Below are positions 34,548 to 41,983 of a stretch of DNA of 64,000 bases, in pieces. The notes under the pieces are model-generated. The model was not told where the DNA came from and ran no database searches. It was given only the letters and a program-made list of their open reading frames with translations. A program made the position numbers and the translations under genes. Origin of the DNA: CAWJMD01 sp963845675 (GTDB taxonomy: Bacteria > Actinomycetota > Actinomycetes > Actinomycetales > CAWJMD01). Positions within the stretch are counted from its first letter, which is position 1; the number at the start of each line of letters is the position of its first letter. The DNA is taken from assembly GCA_963845675.1 (NCBI GenBank), contig CAWJSX010000001.1, positions 1-64,000 of the forward strand, in the 5' to 3' direction.

Positions 34548-35127
34548 GGACTGGTTGCGGCAGGAGATGGATGACGAGGTCGCGCAGACTCGCATCGACA
34601 CCCCCCGACTCCTCCAGAACGTCGACCGACGGGTGAGACGCCGGCGGAACGCGCGCTACGCCGCTGGTGGAACTGCGGCCCTGGTCGTGCTCGTCGGCGC
34701 AGCGGCAATCGGTGTGCCAAGACTTGCCGTGGATTCGACTGACCAGGTCGCGACCCTGGCGCCTTCACCGACGGAGACCACGCCACCTTCGCCGACAACT
34801 CCCGACATCATGACCGCGCGAGAAGCGGCTGGCGCTTCTGACCTGGCTCTACGTGACGGCGCGCTGAGGCTTGGGTCTCCCACTGGCTGCCCAGGCATCG
34901 AGGCGAACGGTGTGTTCCAGCCCGTCATCTGGCCCGTCGGCTGGAGCCTTCGCCTCGGTCCGGCTGGCGAAGCGACGCTGCTCGACGAGACAGAGGAGCC
35001 GGTCGCGACCATCGGGGACATCCTGGCGCTGGGAGGTGGCCTGGTCGGCGAGTCCTCAGAGTGGAGCCAGCACCCGTGCGCCACCAGCGAGCCGTTTGCG
35101 GTCGGCTCCGTGACGGTCACTGGGTAA
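34537..35127 (+). CDS. Single-pass membrane protein paired with the sigma factor (putative anti-sigma/sensor)
   Basis: 196 residues. About 40 charged N-terminal residues, likely cytoplasmic (LREDWLRQEMDDEVAQTRID), then an Arg cluster and one membrane helix (AALVVLVGAAAIGVP). A Thr/Pro linker leads to an outer domain with two Cys (SPTGCPGIEANG, SQHPCATSEPF). Topology and gene order are those of anti-sigma factors, although no zinc anti-sigma motif is seen. GTG 34537 has an AAGGAG site; ATG 34522 is the alternative. Convergent with the protease, ending 10 bases inside it. Confidence 0.65.
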   Translation: MLREDWLRQEMDDEVAQTRIDTPRLLQNVDRRVRRRRNARYAAGGTAALVVLVGAAAIGVPRLAVDSTDQVATLAPSPTETTPPSPTTPDIMTAREAAGASDLALRDGALRLGSPTGCPGIEANGVFQPVIWPVGWSLRLGPAGEATLLDETEEPVATIGDILALGGGLVGESSEWSQHPCATSEPFAVGSVTVTG

Positions 35128-36433
35128 CGATCGACGCCTCCAGGATCGCGCTGATCTCGACGACTTGGGTGCACCAGACAAGGGCCCCAACCCCGCCCGG
35201 AGACTGGCCCGCAGACACCGTCCCCCTGGCGAGAACCGTTGACGCGCCACCTCCTGGTGAACTGAAGCACGGCCCACCCGAATCACCTGGGGCAGCTGCC
35301 CCAGACGTCGTCGAAAACTCCGTCTGACCCGTCTTGCAGCCGCTGCTGGTACAGGTGGTGGCGTTGACGCTCGTCACGTTGCCACGCGCCTCGCCGCCAT
35401 TCCCACCGCTGGTCACGATGGGGTGACCGATGTAAGCCGTGGTCTCGTCGATGGCTCCGACGACCGGCCACGCCGTAGTCGTCAAAACTGCGCCGACCCA
35501 GATGTTGGTGGAGTACGAAATACCCGCGGGCGCTGAGAAGAACTCAGCGTCCGCGATCCCCGACGGCCCGGCGCGATGGGTGACCGTGCCGATCCGGGTC
35601 TGGGCGTTGAAGACGTCGGTGCCACGGGTCCAGCAGTGCCCAGCGGTGCTCTGAACGCGGGTCTGTGTACCCCAGAGCCGCCACGTGTAGCCCGACGTGC
35701 AGACAGTCGCGTAACCGTAGTTGGGTGTGGAGTAGTGCCTAATCCGTCCGCCTCCAGCGAAGGGGTTGGCGTCCATCCCTCTGTTCAGTAGATCGCTCAC
35801 AGCCGGCCCATCCAAGACGGCGACCCGATCACCGTGCGTGGCGGTCAACGCGGGCGCCAGCTCGCGAGCCAGGTCGTCACGCATGATGACCTTGACGACG
35901 TTCTCGGGGACGATCACGGAGGCGGACGAGGTCGCGCCAGTTCGACGGTTCGCGTCGTCGAGAACGGCAGACACTTCAGCCAGCACGGAATCGAGCGCGG
36001 CGAGGGTGTACTTCGCACCCGTTGCGGTCACGGTCACTCTCAACGCCTCGGGCGACGTTGCTGTCAGCTGATCGTTGATCAGCGCCGCCACGTCTGCCGT
36101 CGCCACGCGTGCCGGGTCGAGGGCGAGGATGTTCAGCTCCGTCGCACCAGTCCAATGTGCGCCGCCGAAGTTGTCGTTCCCGACAAGCTCGACGATCTGT
36201 CCCCACACGACGTTCGCTGCATAGGACTGCTCGTCGCCCTGCTCGGCGAGCCACGACTCAGTCGACTCCGATTCGCCAGGCGGAACCACGTTCCGATCGC
36301 CTAGTCCGCTCCACTCTGGCTCGCTCGACCGATTGGCCGAGGCAGGGGTCTGAGCCCCAGGCGCGAGCCCAACTAGTGCGAGAGCGATCACCGTCGAAGC
36401 TGCGACACCCATTGTCATCTGGCGGATACCCAC
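35117..36433 (-). CDS. Secreted trypsin-like serine protease (S1, alpha-lytic/streptogrisin type)
   Basis: 438 residues. A signal peptide (ASTVIALALVGLAPGAQTPASA) and a long pro-region precede the catalytic domain from about residue 235. The catalytic His is in STAGHCW, Asp probably in IADAEFF, Ser in AAPGDSGGPCFSS. Disulfide partners VCTSG...AGHCW and CTSSGCKTG are typical. The pro-region helices suggest self-processing. Starts at GTG 36433, with ATG alternatives at residues 6 and 8. Unusual cargo for a phage-like element; could be an exported effector or processed substrate of the neighbouring membrane protein's pathway (speculative). Confidence 0.85.
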   Translation of the reverse strand: MGIRQMTMGVAASTVIALALVGLAPGAQTPASANRSSEPEWSGLGDRNVVPPGESESTESWLAEQGDEQSYAANVVWGQIVELVGNDNFGGAHWTGATELNILALDPARVATADVAALINDQLTATSPEALRVTVTATGAKYTLAALDSVLAEVSAVLDDANRRTGATSSASVIVPENVVKVIMRDDLARELAPALTATHGDRVAVLDGPAVSDLLNRGMDANPFAGGGRIRHYSTPNYGYATVCTSGYTWRLWGTQTRVQSTAGHCWTRGTDVFNAQTRIGTVTHRAGPSGIADAEFFSAPAGISYSTNIWVGAVLTTTAWPVVGAIDETTAYIGHPIVTSGGNGGEARGNVTSVNATTCTSSGCKTGQTEFSTTSGAAAPGDSGGPCFSSPGGGASTVLARGTVSAGQSPGGVGALVWCTQVVEISAILEASIVTQ

Positions 36434-36580
36434 GACCTACCCCCTAGACCCCGTGGCGACGTCGCACCGTGGTGGACGTATGCCACATGACGCCGCCGCG
36501 TTCGTGCAATGGCAGCCACCCGTATGGCTTGGACTGACTGCGTAGAGGTACTGCTTGGACGGTCGAGGGATGGAGCGACG
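36434..36580. other. 147-base gap between protease and baseplate genes
   Basis: No coding feature seen. Must hold the protease promoter (minus strand). No clear hairpin or repeat found. Confidence 0.4.
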
Positions 36581-36919
36581 TCAGGCGTATTCACGTCGCA
36601 CGTAGAAGGCGACGCGGCCGAAGGTCTGCGGTCGGCCTCCGGGCCAGAGGACCTGCACCTCGACGAGGTACCGGCCGGGCAGGTTGAGGTTGCCGTCCTG
36701 CCAGGGCGCGATCCAGGTGCCCGCCTCGGCGTCGACGATCGTCGCGGCGAGCACGACGACGGACTTGTCGGGCCGGATGATGTGCACGCTGATCGCCTCG
36801 GCGGTGGTGAGGTCGACCGGTCGCAGCTGACCGGGGACGCCGTCCTCCAGGACGCCGGCGAGGGGCGGCTCGAGGTCGCCAACGGTGAACGAGGTCGGTT
36901 GGTCGGTGGTGAGGCTCAT
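36581..36919 (-). CDS. Phage baseplate-type protein (BppU N-terminal-like)
   Basis: 112 residues. FTVGDLEPPLAGVLEDG, LRPVDLTTAEAISVHIIRPDKSVV, IDAEAGTW and LPGRYLVEVQVLWPGGRPQTFG match the beta-sandwich found in phage BppU-like and tail accessory proteins. ATG 36919 overlaps the stop of the tail-fibre gene by four bases (ATGA). A structural remnant of a prophage. Confidence 0.65.
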   Translation of the reverse strand: MSLTTDQPTSFTVGDLEPPLAGVLEDGVPGQLRPVDLTTAEAISVHIIRPDKSVVVLAATIVDAEAGTWIAPWQDGNLNLPGRYLVEVQVLWPGGRPQTFGRVAFYVRREYA

Positions 36920-38162
36920 GAGGGCAGCTCCGTCGTGGGCGGCAAGGTCAGGGTCGTCGTCGCATGCGGCAGCGTGAGCCGCAGGAAGGGGCGCTGGACG
37001 ACGGGCGGGTGCTGGCCACCGCCTGCGTCGAGCCGTCCCTGCAGTGCCGGCAGCAGCGCGGCCAGGAACGCGTTGATCGCAGTGTCGGCGGTGGCTGCAG
37101 CGACGAGCGCTGGCAGGGCGGCCTGCAGGGTCGCTGTCGTCGGCGGCTCACCGTCGGCGATCGAGAAGGCCGCGGCCAGGGGAGGCAGGGTGGCCTGCAC
37201 CTGGGCGGTGGTGCGGACGTCGCCGGCGGCCGCGGCCACCAGCGCCGGGAGGGTGGCAGCGATCACGACGGTGACGCCGTCGACGACGTCGGCGCTGAAG
37301 GCGGCGGTCAGCGCGGGCAGGGCCGCGGCTAGGGCGGGACGGATCGGGGTTGCTGCGGACGCGGATCCGGTCAGGGCCGGCAGGGTCGCGGCGAGCTGGA
37401 CGCTCGTCGGGGTGGCGCCGGTTGCCGCGGCTTGCAGCGCAGGGAGGGTCGCGGCGACGGCGGCCGTGACGGGGGTGGCTGCGGTGGCGCTCGATGTGAG
37501 CGCCGGCAAGGTCGCTACGAGCGAGGGGCGCACGGGGACGCCGCGGCCGCGGATCCCGTCAGCGCTGGCAGGGCGGCCGCCAGGGTCGCACCGATGGGGG
37601 TGGTGGCGCTGCCGGCGGCAGTCAGCGCGGGCAGGGTGGCGGCGAGCTGGACTTCGCGCGCGATCGCGGGTGGCGTGTAGAGCGCGAGGTAGCCGGCGAT
37701 GTCGTCGGTCAGCATGAGGCCGACTCCGTCGGCGTGCGCCTGAGCCCACTGCGTCGAGCTGTTCTCGGTCGAGGCCCCGGCGGTGACGCCTGCGGCGATG
37801 AGGGTCGCGACGTGCGCCCGGTTCGCGGTGTAGGCGCCTGGCGGCAGGAACGCGACGGTGATGGCGTAGGTCGTGAAGTCGGCGGCCTTGCCCGCACCGG
37901 CTCCGGCCCAGTTGGCCGCGGTCGACCCGTAGGTGCCGATCTTGCCCGTCCACCCCGCGATCCGGATCAGGTTCGGGTGCCACGGGCCGGAGATCGACGT
38001 CATGATCGTGATCCGCTGCCGCAGCCGCGCGGCCTGCATCACCGCGACGAACGCGTTCATCTGCGCCTGGTCACCCGCCGGCGTGTACGACTGCACCAGC
38101 ACGTCGTTGTAGCCGCGGCCGACCGCGGCCTCGAGCACCGAGGCCATCGTCGGGATCCCCAC
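36916..38162 (-). pseudogene. Phage tail-fibre-like protein with LPAL repeats, 5'-truncated and frameshifted
   Basis: The N-terminal part (38162 to about 37680) resembles the C-terminal half of a glycerophosphodiester phosphodiesterase-type barrel: VLVQSYTPAGDQAQMNAF, ITIMTSISGPWHPNLIRIAG, VGLMLTDDIAGYLALY. It lacks the start of that domain. From about 37660 to 37040 comes a run of roughly nine repeats of about 21 residues with core (A/V)ATLPAL. A frame change lies near 37540. The C-terminus is Thr/Pro-rich. The 5' end meets the 5' end of truncated tcmP head to head near 38150-38165, so both lost their starts together. Confidence 0.6.
37040..37660 (-). repeat. Tandem ~63-bp (21-residue) LPAL repeats
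   Basis: Units such as VQLAATLPALTGSASAATPIR and PALAAALPALTAAFSADVV follow each other about nine times, with one spacer stretched to 24 residues. Each carries hydrophobic LPAL followed by an Ala/Ser-rich segment. Confidence 0.7.
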
Positions 38163-38206
38163 AGCTGCAACTGCTCGAGGCGGAACGCGGGAAGTTCCCG
38201 GACAAC

Positions 38207-38959
38207 GTGAAGGTGTTCCTCCAGAGCGCCATGTTCTCCGAGATGGCCGAGGAGTTGCTCGCGGGGCTGGCGGGCAAGAGTCTGGCTCCCACGTTCGCCT
38301 TCCTGGACCCGTTCGGCCCCAAGGACGTCCCGCTCGAGTTGATCAACCGCCTGCTGTCCTTCAAGCGGTGTGAGCTGTTCATCTACTTCGACTTCAACTC
38401 CGTGCAGAGGTTCGCCACGTCGGGGCAGATCGACGACGTCATGACCTCGCTCTACGGGACGGATCGCTTCAAGGACGCTCCCCAGGCCGGCGACCCGGGA
38501 CGTAAGCCCTTCCTGCACAACCTCTATCAGGAGCAGCTGCAGAAGGTGTGCGGGTTTGACCACGTCCAGTCCTTCGAGATGGTCACCAACGGGACTCGCA
38601 CCGGTTACTACCTGTTCTTCTGTACCCGGAACCTGAAGGGCCTCGACCTCATGAAGCAGGCGATGTGGCGCGTGGCTCCATCGGGGGACTTCAAGTACTC
38701 CGATCAGTACGCGGGTCAGACGGTCCTCTTCGAGGAGGACGTTGATACCGAGCCGCTCAAGCGTGATCTGCTGGAGCACTTTGCTGGACAGCTGGTCAGC
38801 GTCCAGGCCGTCATCGACTACACCATCGCTCGAACGCCATTCTGCTCGAACCACGTGAAGAGGCGGACACTGGTTCCGCTGCAGCGCGAGGACAAGATCA
38901 CGTCGCCCAACCAGCAGCGCCGCGGTCAGTTCCCCGATGGGACGTTGATCCAGTTCTAG
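38207..38959 (+). pseudogene. tcmP: Three-Cys-motif partner protein TcmP, N-terminus missing
   Basis: 250 residues from GTG 38207, with reading open a little further upstream (QLQLLEAERGKFPDN). TFAFLDPFGPKDVPLELI, ELFIYFDFNSVQRFA, GRKPFLHNLYQEQL and GTRTGYYLFFCTRNLKGLDLMKQAMW are TcmP features. Full members are about 330-380 residues and begin with a YIDGFAGPG-type motif; that part is gone. The loss coincides with truncation of the facing tail gene. The gene converges on the three-Cys-motif gene with a 4-base overlap of their ends. TcmP function is not established. Confidence 0.75.
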
Positions 38960-39696
38960 TTTCGCGTCGGCATCTGATCCCACGTGCGACCGGCCAGTGC
39001 TCGGCCGCCAGCCTTGGGGGTGCGACCACCCCACTGCTTGAAGAAGAACGGCACGCCCGCCTCGAGGCACTGGTCACGGATGGACTCGGCCCACTCGGCC
39101 TCCATCGGGCGAGCGTGGTGGCCGCTCTCGCCTCCGGCGATGACCCAGCCGATCCCGGTGAGGTCGAGGTTCTTGAGCGGCCCGATCAGCGGCTCGCACG
39201 ACAGGAAGCGGACTGCGGCCGGCACCTGCCGAAGATCGTCGATGCGGTCCACTGCGGCCTGGTCCTCGACCGAGGTTCCGATCCACACGTTCTTCGGCCA
39301 CGGCAGGTCAGGCGCCAGGCGGCGCAGTCGGCGTGCTCGTTTGGTCAGCAGCTGGTACGTGTGCTGCGGCGTGTCGGCCATGACGTCGAACACCTGGCGG
39401 ACGAAGCCGGTCGGGACCTGGGCATGGAACAGGTCGCTCATCGAGTTGACGAAGACCAAGCGCGGCTTCGCCCAGCGGTAGGGCAGGCCAAGGGCTTCCG
39501 GGTGGCAGGACACGCCGAAGCCGGGCCCGCTGGTTCGCGGGTCTCCGTCCTTCTGGTATCGGGGCTGGCCCATGGCCTTGAGCCGCTTCGCCAGGGTCAT
39601 CGCGTAGCAGTTGTCGCATCCGGCTGAGACTCGGTCGCAGCCTGTCGTGGGGTTCCACGTCGCTTCGGTCCACTCGATGGCGCTTGAGTCCGCCAT
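38956..39696 (-). CDS. Three-Cys-motif protein, phage Gp37/Gp68 family (DUF5131)
   Basis: 246 residues, apparently complete. IEWTEATWNPTTGCDRVSAG and GCDNCYA give Cys20, Cys27 and Cys30 (C-x6-C-x2-C), the motif that names the family and that resembles a radical-SAM iron-sulfur site of the spore-photoproduct-lyase type. FVNSMSDLFHAQVPTGFVRQ, YQLLTKRARRL, VWIGTSVEDQ, FLSCEPLIGPL, WVIAGGESG and FFFKQWGG are conserved blocks. A GGGAGG site precedes ATG 39696, and a perfect SOS box lies 46 bases upstream. Partner tcmP is adjacent but truncated. Enzymatic role unknown; DNA damage response is inferred from the promoter. Confidence 0.85.
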   Translation of the reverse strand: MADSSAIEWTEATWNPTTGCDRVSAGCDNCYAMTLAKRLKAMGQPRYQKDGDPRTSGPGFGVSCHPEALGLPYRWAKPRLVFVNSMSDLFHAQVPTGFVRQVFDVMADTPQHTYQLLTKRARRLRRLAPDLPWPKNVWIGTSVEDQAAVDRIDDLRQVPAAVRFLSCEPLIGPLKNLDLTGIGWVIAGGESGHHARPMEAEWAESIRDQCLEAGVPFFFKQWGGRTPKAGGRALAGRTWDQMPTRN

Positions 39697-39741
39697 GTCA
39701 TGCCTCCCAGTCGACCTGTGTTCGAAGATCGCCGTTACGAT

Positions 39742-39757
39742 TCGAACAGGTGTTCGA
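39742..39757 (-). promoter_or_regulatory. LexA SOS box upstream of the three-Cys-motif gene
   Basis: TCGAAC-AGGT-GTTCGA, an exact match to the actinobacterial LexA consensus TCGAAC-N4-GTTCGA. A further GTTCGAA half-site is at 39720-39726, forming GTTCGAA-N14-TTCGAAC with the box. Placed to repress the gene at 39696. Confidence 0.8.
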
Positions 39758-39831
39758 TTAGTCTAGTCGCGCTGGACCCGCGGGTCACGCATTCGCGGCT
39801 GTCGTCGTGTCAGACGTGCGTGATATGCGCC

Positions 39832-41010
39832 TCAGCGCACCGCTCGGAGGGCTCTCGTCTCAGGTTGAGGCCGTCCTGGAGAGCTCATCGCCAGGTCCAC
39901 GGCCGCAGCGGCGGCGCTGTCGGCGTGGCGGTCCAGATGGCCGTAGACGTCGACGGTGGTCTTGATCGACTCGTGCCCGATGCGGCGCTGGATGACCGGT
40001 AGTGGGACTCCGGCGGCGATGAGCCAGGACACGTGCGAGTGGCGCAGGTCGTGGATCCGCGGGGGCGGCTCGAGGCCAGCAAGGGCGACTGCGGGGAGCC
40101 AGACGCGTGGGTGCCAGTTCTGGTGCCGCAGCTGGCCGCCCTGGGCCGCACGGAAGACGAGCTGCGCCCGCGGCGGCCGCGCCTCGTCGCGGATCCGGCG
40201 TAGGGCGTCCGCCACGTGGGCGGGCAGGGTGACGGTCCGCACGCCGCGGGCGGTCTTCGGCGGACCGAGCTCGTAGGTCTGCCCCGTCCCGTCGGCCCGC
40301 TTCCACGCCTTCGTGACGCGGACGGCCGGCGAGGGACCGTCGAGGTCGAGGTCGGCCCACGTCAGGGCCGTCGCCTCGGACCACCGCAGCCCGGTCCCGG
40401 CCATGAACGCGACGAACGGCTGCCAGTCCTCCGGGATGGCGGCCACGAGCTCGTCGTAGCGCTCTCGGGTCAGGAACACCATCTCGGCCGTGCGGCCTGC
40501 GGGTAGGCGGACTCCGCGGCACGGGTTGTCGGCGCGGAGTCCGGCCGCGACGGCCGAGCTCACGACGGCGGACAGGAGCCCGTGCGCGTTGGCGATGGTC
40601 TTGGCGGCCAGCAGGCGCCCCGAGCGGCCTCGGCTGCTGGCGGCCTTGCCGACCCACCGGGCGACGTCGTCTCGGGTCAGGAAGTCGACGGGGATCGCCC
40701 CGAGCATCGGCAGCCATGTCCTGGCGGCCAGGCGGCGGTACTCGGTGCGTGTGCCGATCGCCACCCCTGTCGAGTGGTCGAGGTGGTGCTCGAGCCACTG
40801 CTCGAGGGTCGGCGCCACCGTCGCTGCCGGCGAGCTCGCCTCGAGCATCGCGAGTGCCTGGTCGGCGCCGACCTGGTCGACCAGGCGCGCCCACCGCCGC
40901 GCCGCCTGCAGCGTCTCGAACGTGCGCGAGGTCTGCTTGCCGGCGTGCCGGAACAGCACTCGATGCGTGGTGGCCCCGGCGGCGCTGGTGCGGGTCCGGA
41001 TCGAGGCCAT
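39832..41010 (-). CDS. int: Tyrosine site-specific integrase
   Basis: 392 residues. N-terminal AP2-like arm-binding region (RTRTSAAGATTHRVLFRHAGK), SAM-like core-binding domain (THGxx; TLEQWLEHHLDHST), catalytic domain with Arg in GTGLRWSEATALTW, Lys region in ELGPPKTARGVRTV, HDLRHSHVSWLIAAG with His-x2-Arg, RRIGHESIKTT with the second His, and Tyr in VDVYGHLD. It transcribes away from tRNA-His, whose 3' end is the attachment site. Intact, so the element may still be mobile. Confidence 0.95.
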   Translation of the reverse strand: MASIRTRTSAAGATTHRVLFRHAGKQTSRTFETLQAARRWARLVDQVGADQALAMLEASSPAATVAPTLEQWLEHHLDHSTGVAIGTRTEYRRLAARTWLPMLGAIPVDFLTRDDVARWVGKAASSRGRSGRLLAAKTIANAHGLLSAVVSSAVAAGLRADNPCRGVRLPAGRTAEMVFLTRERYDELVAAIPEDWQPFVAFMAGTGLRWSEATALTWADLDLDGPSPAVRVTKAWKRADGTGQTYELGPPKTARGVRTVTLPAHVADALRRIRDEARPPRAQLVFRAAQGGQLRHQNWHPRVWLPAVALAGLEPPPRIHDLRHSHVSWLIAAGVPLPVIQRRIGHESIKTTVDVYGHLDRHADSAAAAAVDLAMSSPGRPQPETRALRAVR

Positions 41011-41042
41011 GGCGGCATCCTGACGGGCCGGTCCGACCTCGT

Positions 41043-41064
41043 GTTGACACGGTTCGTTGACACG
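41043..41064. repeat. GTTGACACG repeats near the right end, candidate integrase arm sites
   Basis: GTTGACACGGT at 41043 and GTTGACACG at 41056 are direct repeats just upstream of int and inside the attachment site. They match those at the left end. Confidence 0.5.
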
Positions 41065-41077
41065 ACCTCAGCGAAAC

Positions 41078-41111
41078 GGCCCCTGCACTGCGTTTCCGCA
41101 GGTCAGGGGCC
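41078..41111. terminator. Element-borne terminator for tRNA-His
   Basis: GGCCCCTG (41078-41085) pairs with CAGGGGCC (41104-41111). It sits 8 bases beyond the tRNA-His 3' end, exactly where the native hairpin sits relative to the displaced fragment at the left end. Confidence 0.6.
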
Positions 41112-41122
41112 GATCGGCTTGG

Positions 41123-41196
41123 GGTGAGTGACGGGACTTGAACCCGCGACATCCGCGACCACAACGCGGCGCTCTACCAGCTGAGCTACACCCACC
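41123..41196 (-). tRNA. tRNA-His (anticodon GTG)
   Basis: Acceptor GTGGGTG pairs with CACTCAC; extra G-1 (41196) opposite C73; anticodon loop TTGTGGT holds GTG; T-loop GGTTCAAGTCC. A CCA follows in the genome (to 41120). Its 3' part is the integration site of the element to the left. Confidence 0.95.
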
Positions 41197-41267
41197 ACGT
41201 GCCGGCGGAGCACCGCACGGCAGGCAGCGAAAGTGTAGCGGCCCGGCGGCGGTGCTCCGAACCCGTG

Positions 41268-41888
41268 TCAGTCGGTCCCGGCGTACCTGGCCGCGATATC
41301 GCGGGCCGTCGCGCTGTCCGGGCCGGGGGCGGGGACGAAGACCGCCTCGCGGTAGTACCGCAGCTCCTGGATGCTCTCCCAGATGTCGGCCAGCGCGCGG
41401 TGCCCACCGGCCTTCGGGGGCGACGCGAAGTAGGCGCGCGGGAACCAGCGGCGCGAGAGCTCCTTGATGCTGGAGACGTCGATGATCCGGTAGTGCAGGT
41501 GGTCGTCGAGCACACGCAGGTCGCGGGCCATGAAGGCGCGGTCGGTGCCCACGCTGTTGCCGGCCAGCGGGGCCTTGCCCGGCGAGGGCACGTGCTCGCG
41601 CACGTACGCCAGCACCTGCTCCTCCGCCTCGGCGAGCGTGACACCGGAGGCCAGCTCGTCCAGCAGACCCGAGCTCGTGTGCATCTCGCGCACGATGTCC
41701 TTCATCTGGACCAGGGACTCGTCGGGCGGACGGATCACGACGTCGACACCGTCACCGAGCACGTTGAGCTCGGAGTCGGTGACGAGCGCGGCGACCTCGA
41801 CGAGGGCGTCGGACACGATGTCCAGCCCCGTCATCTCGCAGTCGATCCAGACGATGCGCTGGGCGGACAGGTCCTCGTGTTCTGGCAC
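41268..41888 (-). CDS. orn: Oligoribonuclease
   Basis: 206 residues, DEDDh exonuclease that degrades 2-5-nucleotide RNAs. RIVWIDCEMTGLD (first Asp-Glu), ALVEVAALVTDSEL, LAGNSVGTDRAFMARDL and YRIIDVSSIKEL, with GGHRALADIWESIQEL as the catalytic His/Asp region. GTG 41888 lies six bases after TAGATT (complement of 41895-41900), a leaderless promoter. Divergent from prsW. Confidence 0.95.
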   Translation of the reverse strand: MPEHEDLSAQRIVWIDCEMTGLDIVSDALVEVAALVTDSELNVLGDGVDVVIRPPDESLVQMKDIVREMHTSSGLLDELASGVTLAEAEEQVLAYVREHVPSPGKAPLAGNSVGTDRAFMARDLRVLDDHLHYRIIDVSSIKELSRRWFPRAYFASPPKAGGHRALADIWESIQELRYYREAVFVPAPGPDSATARDIAARYAGTD

Positions 41889-41983
41889 GCCGTCAATCTA
41901 CTGACGTGCGCCCGCGCCTCGGTGACCGGTCGGCGGTCGCGGGTCGGGATGTCCCTGTCCGACGCGTGGCTAGGCTCCCGCCC

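Larger units (their letters stand above)
33389..41146. mobile_element. Integrative element in the tRNA-His 3' end
   Basis: About 7.7 kb between two identical 27-base copies of the tRNA-His 3' end (33389-33415 and 41120-41146). The intact tRNA lies at the right end beside the tyrosine integrase gene. Contents: excisionase-like protein, sigma factor and membrane partner, trypsin-like protease, phage baseplate/tail remnants, TcmP and three-Cys-motif protein, integrase. The sigma-protease part and the TcmP part look lower in G+C than the flanks, supporting transfer. No portal, capsid or terminase genes, so it is a remnant or a satellite-like element. Confidence 0.85.
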
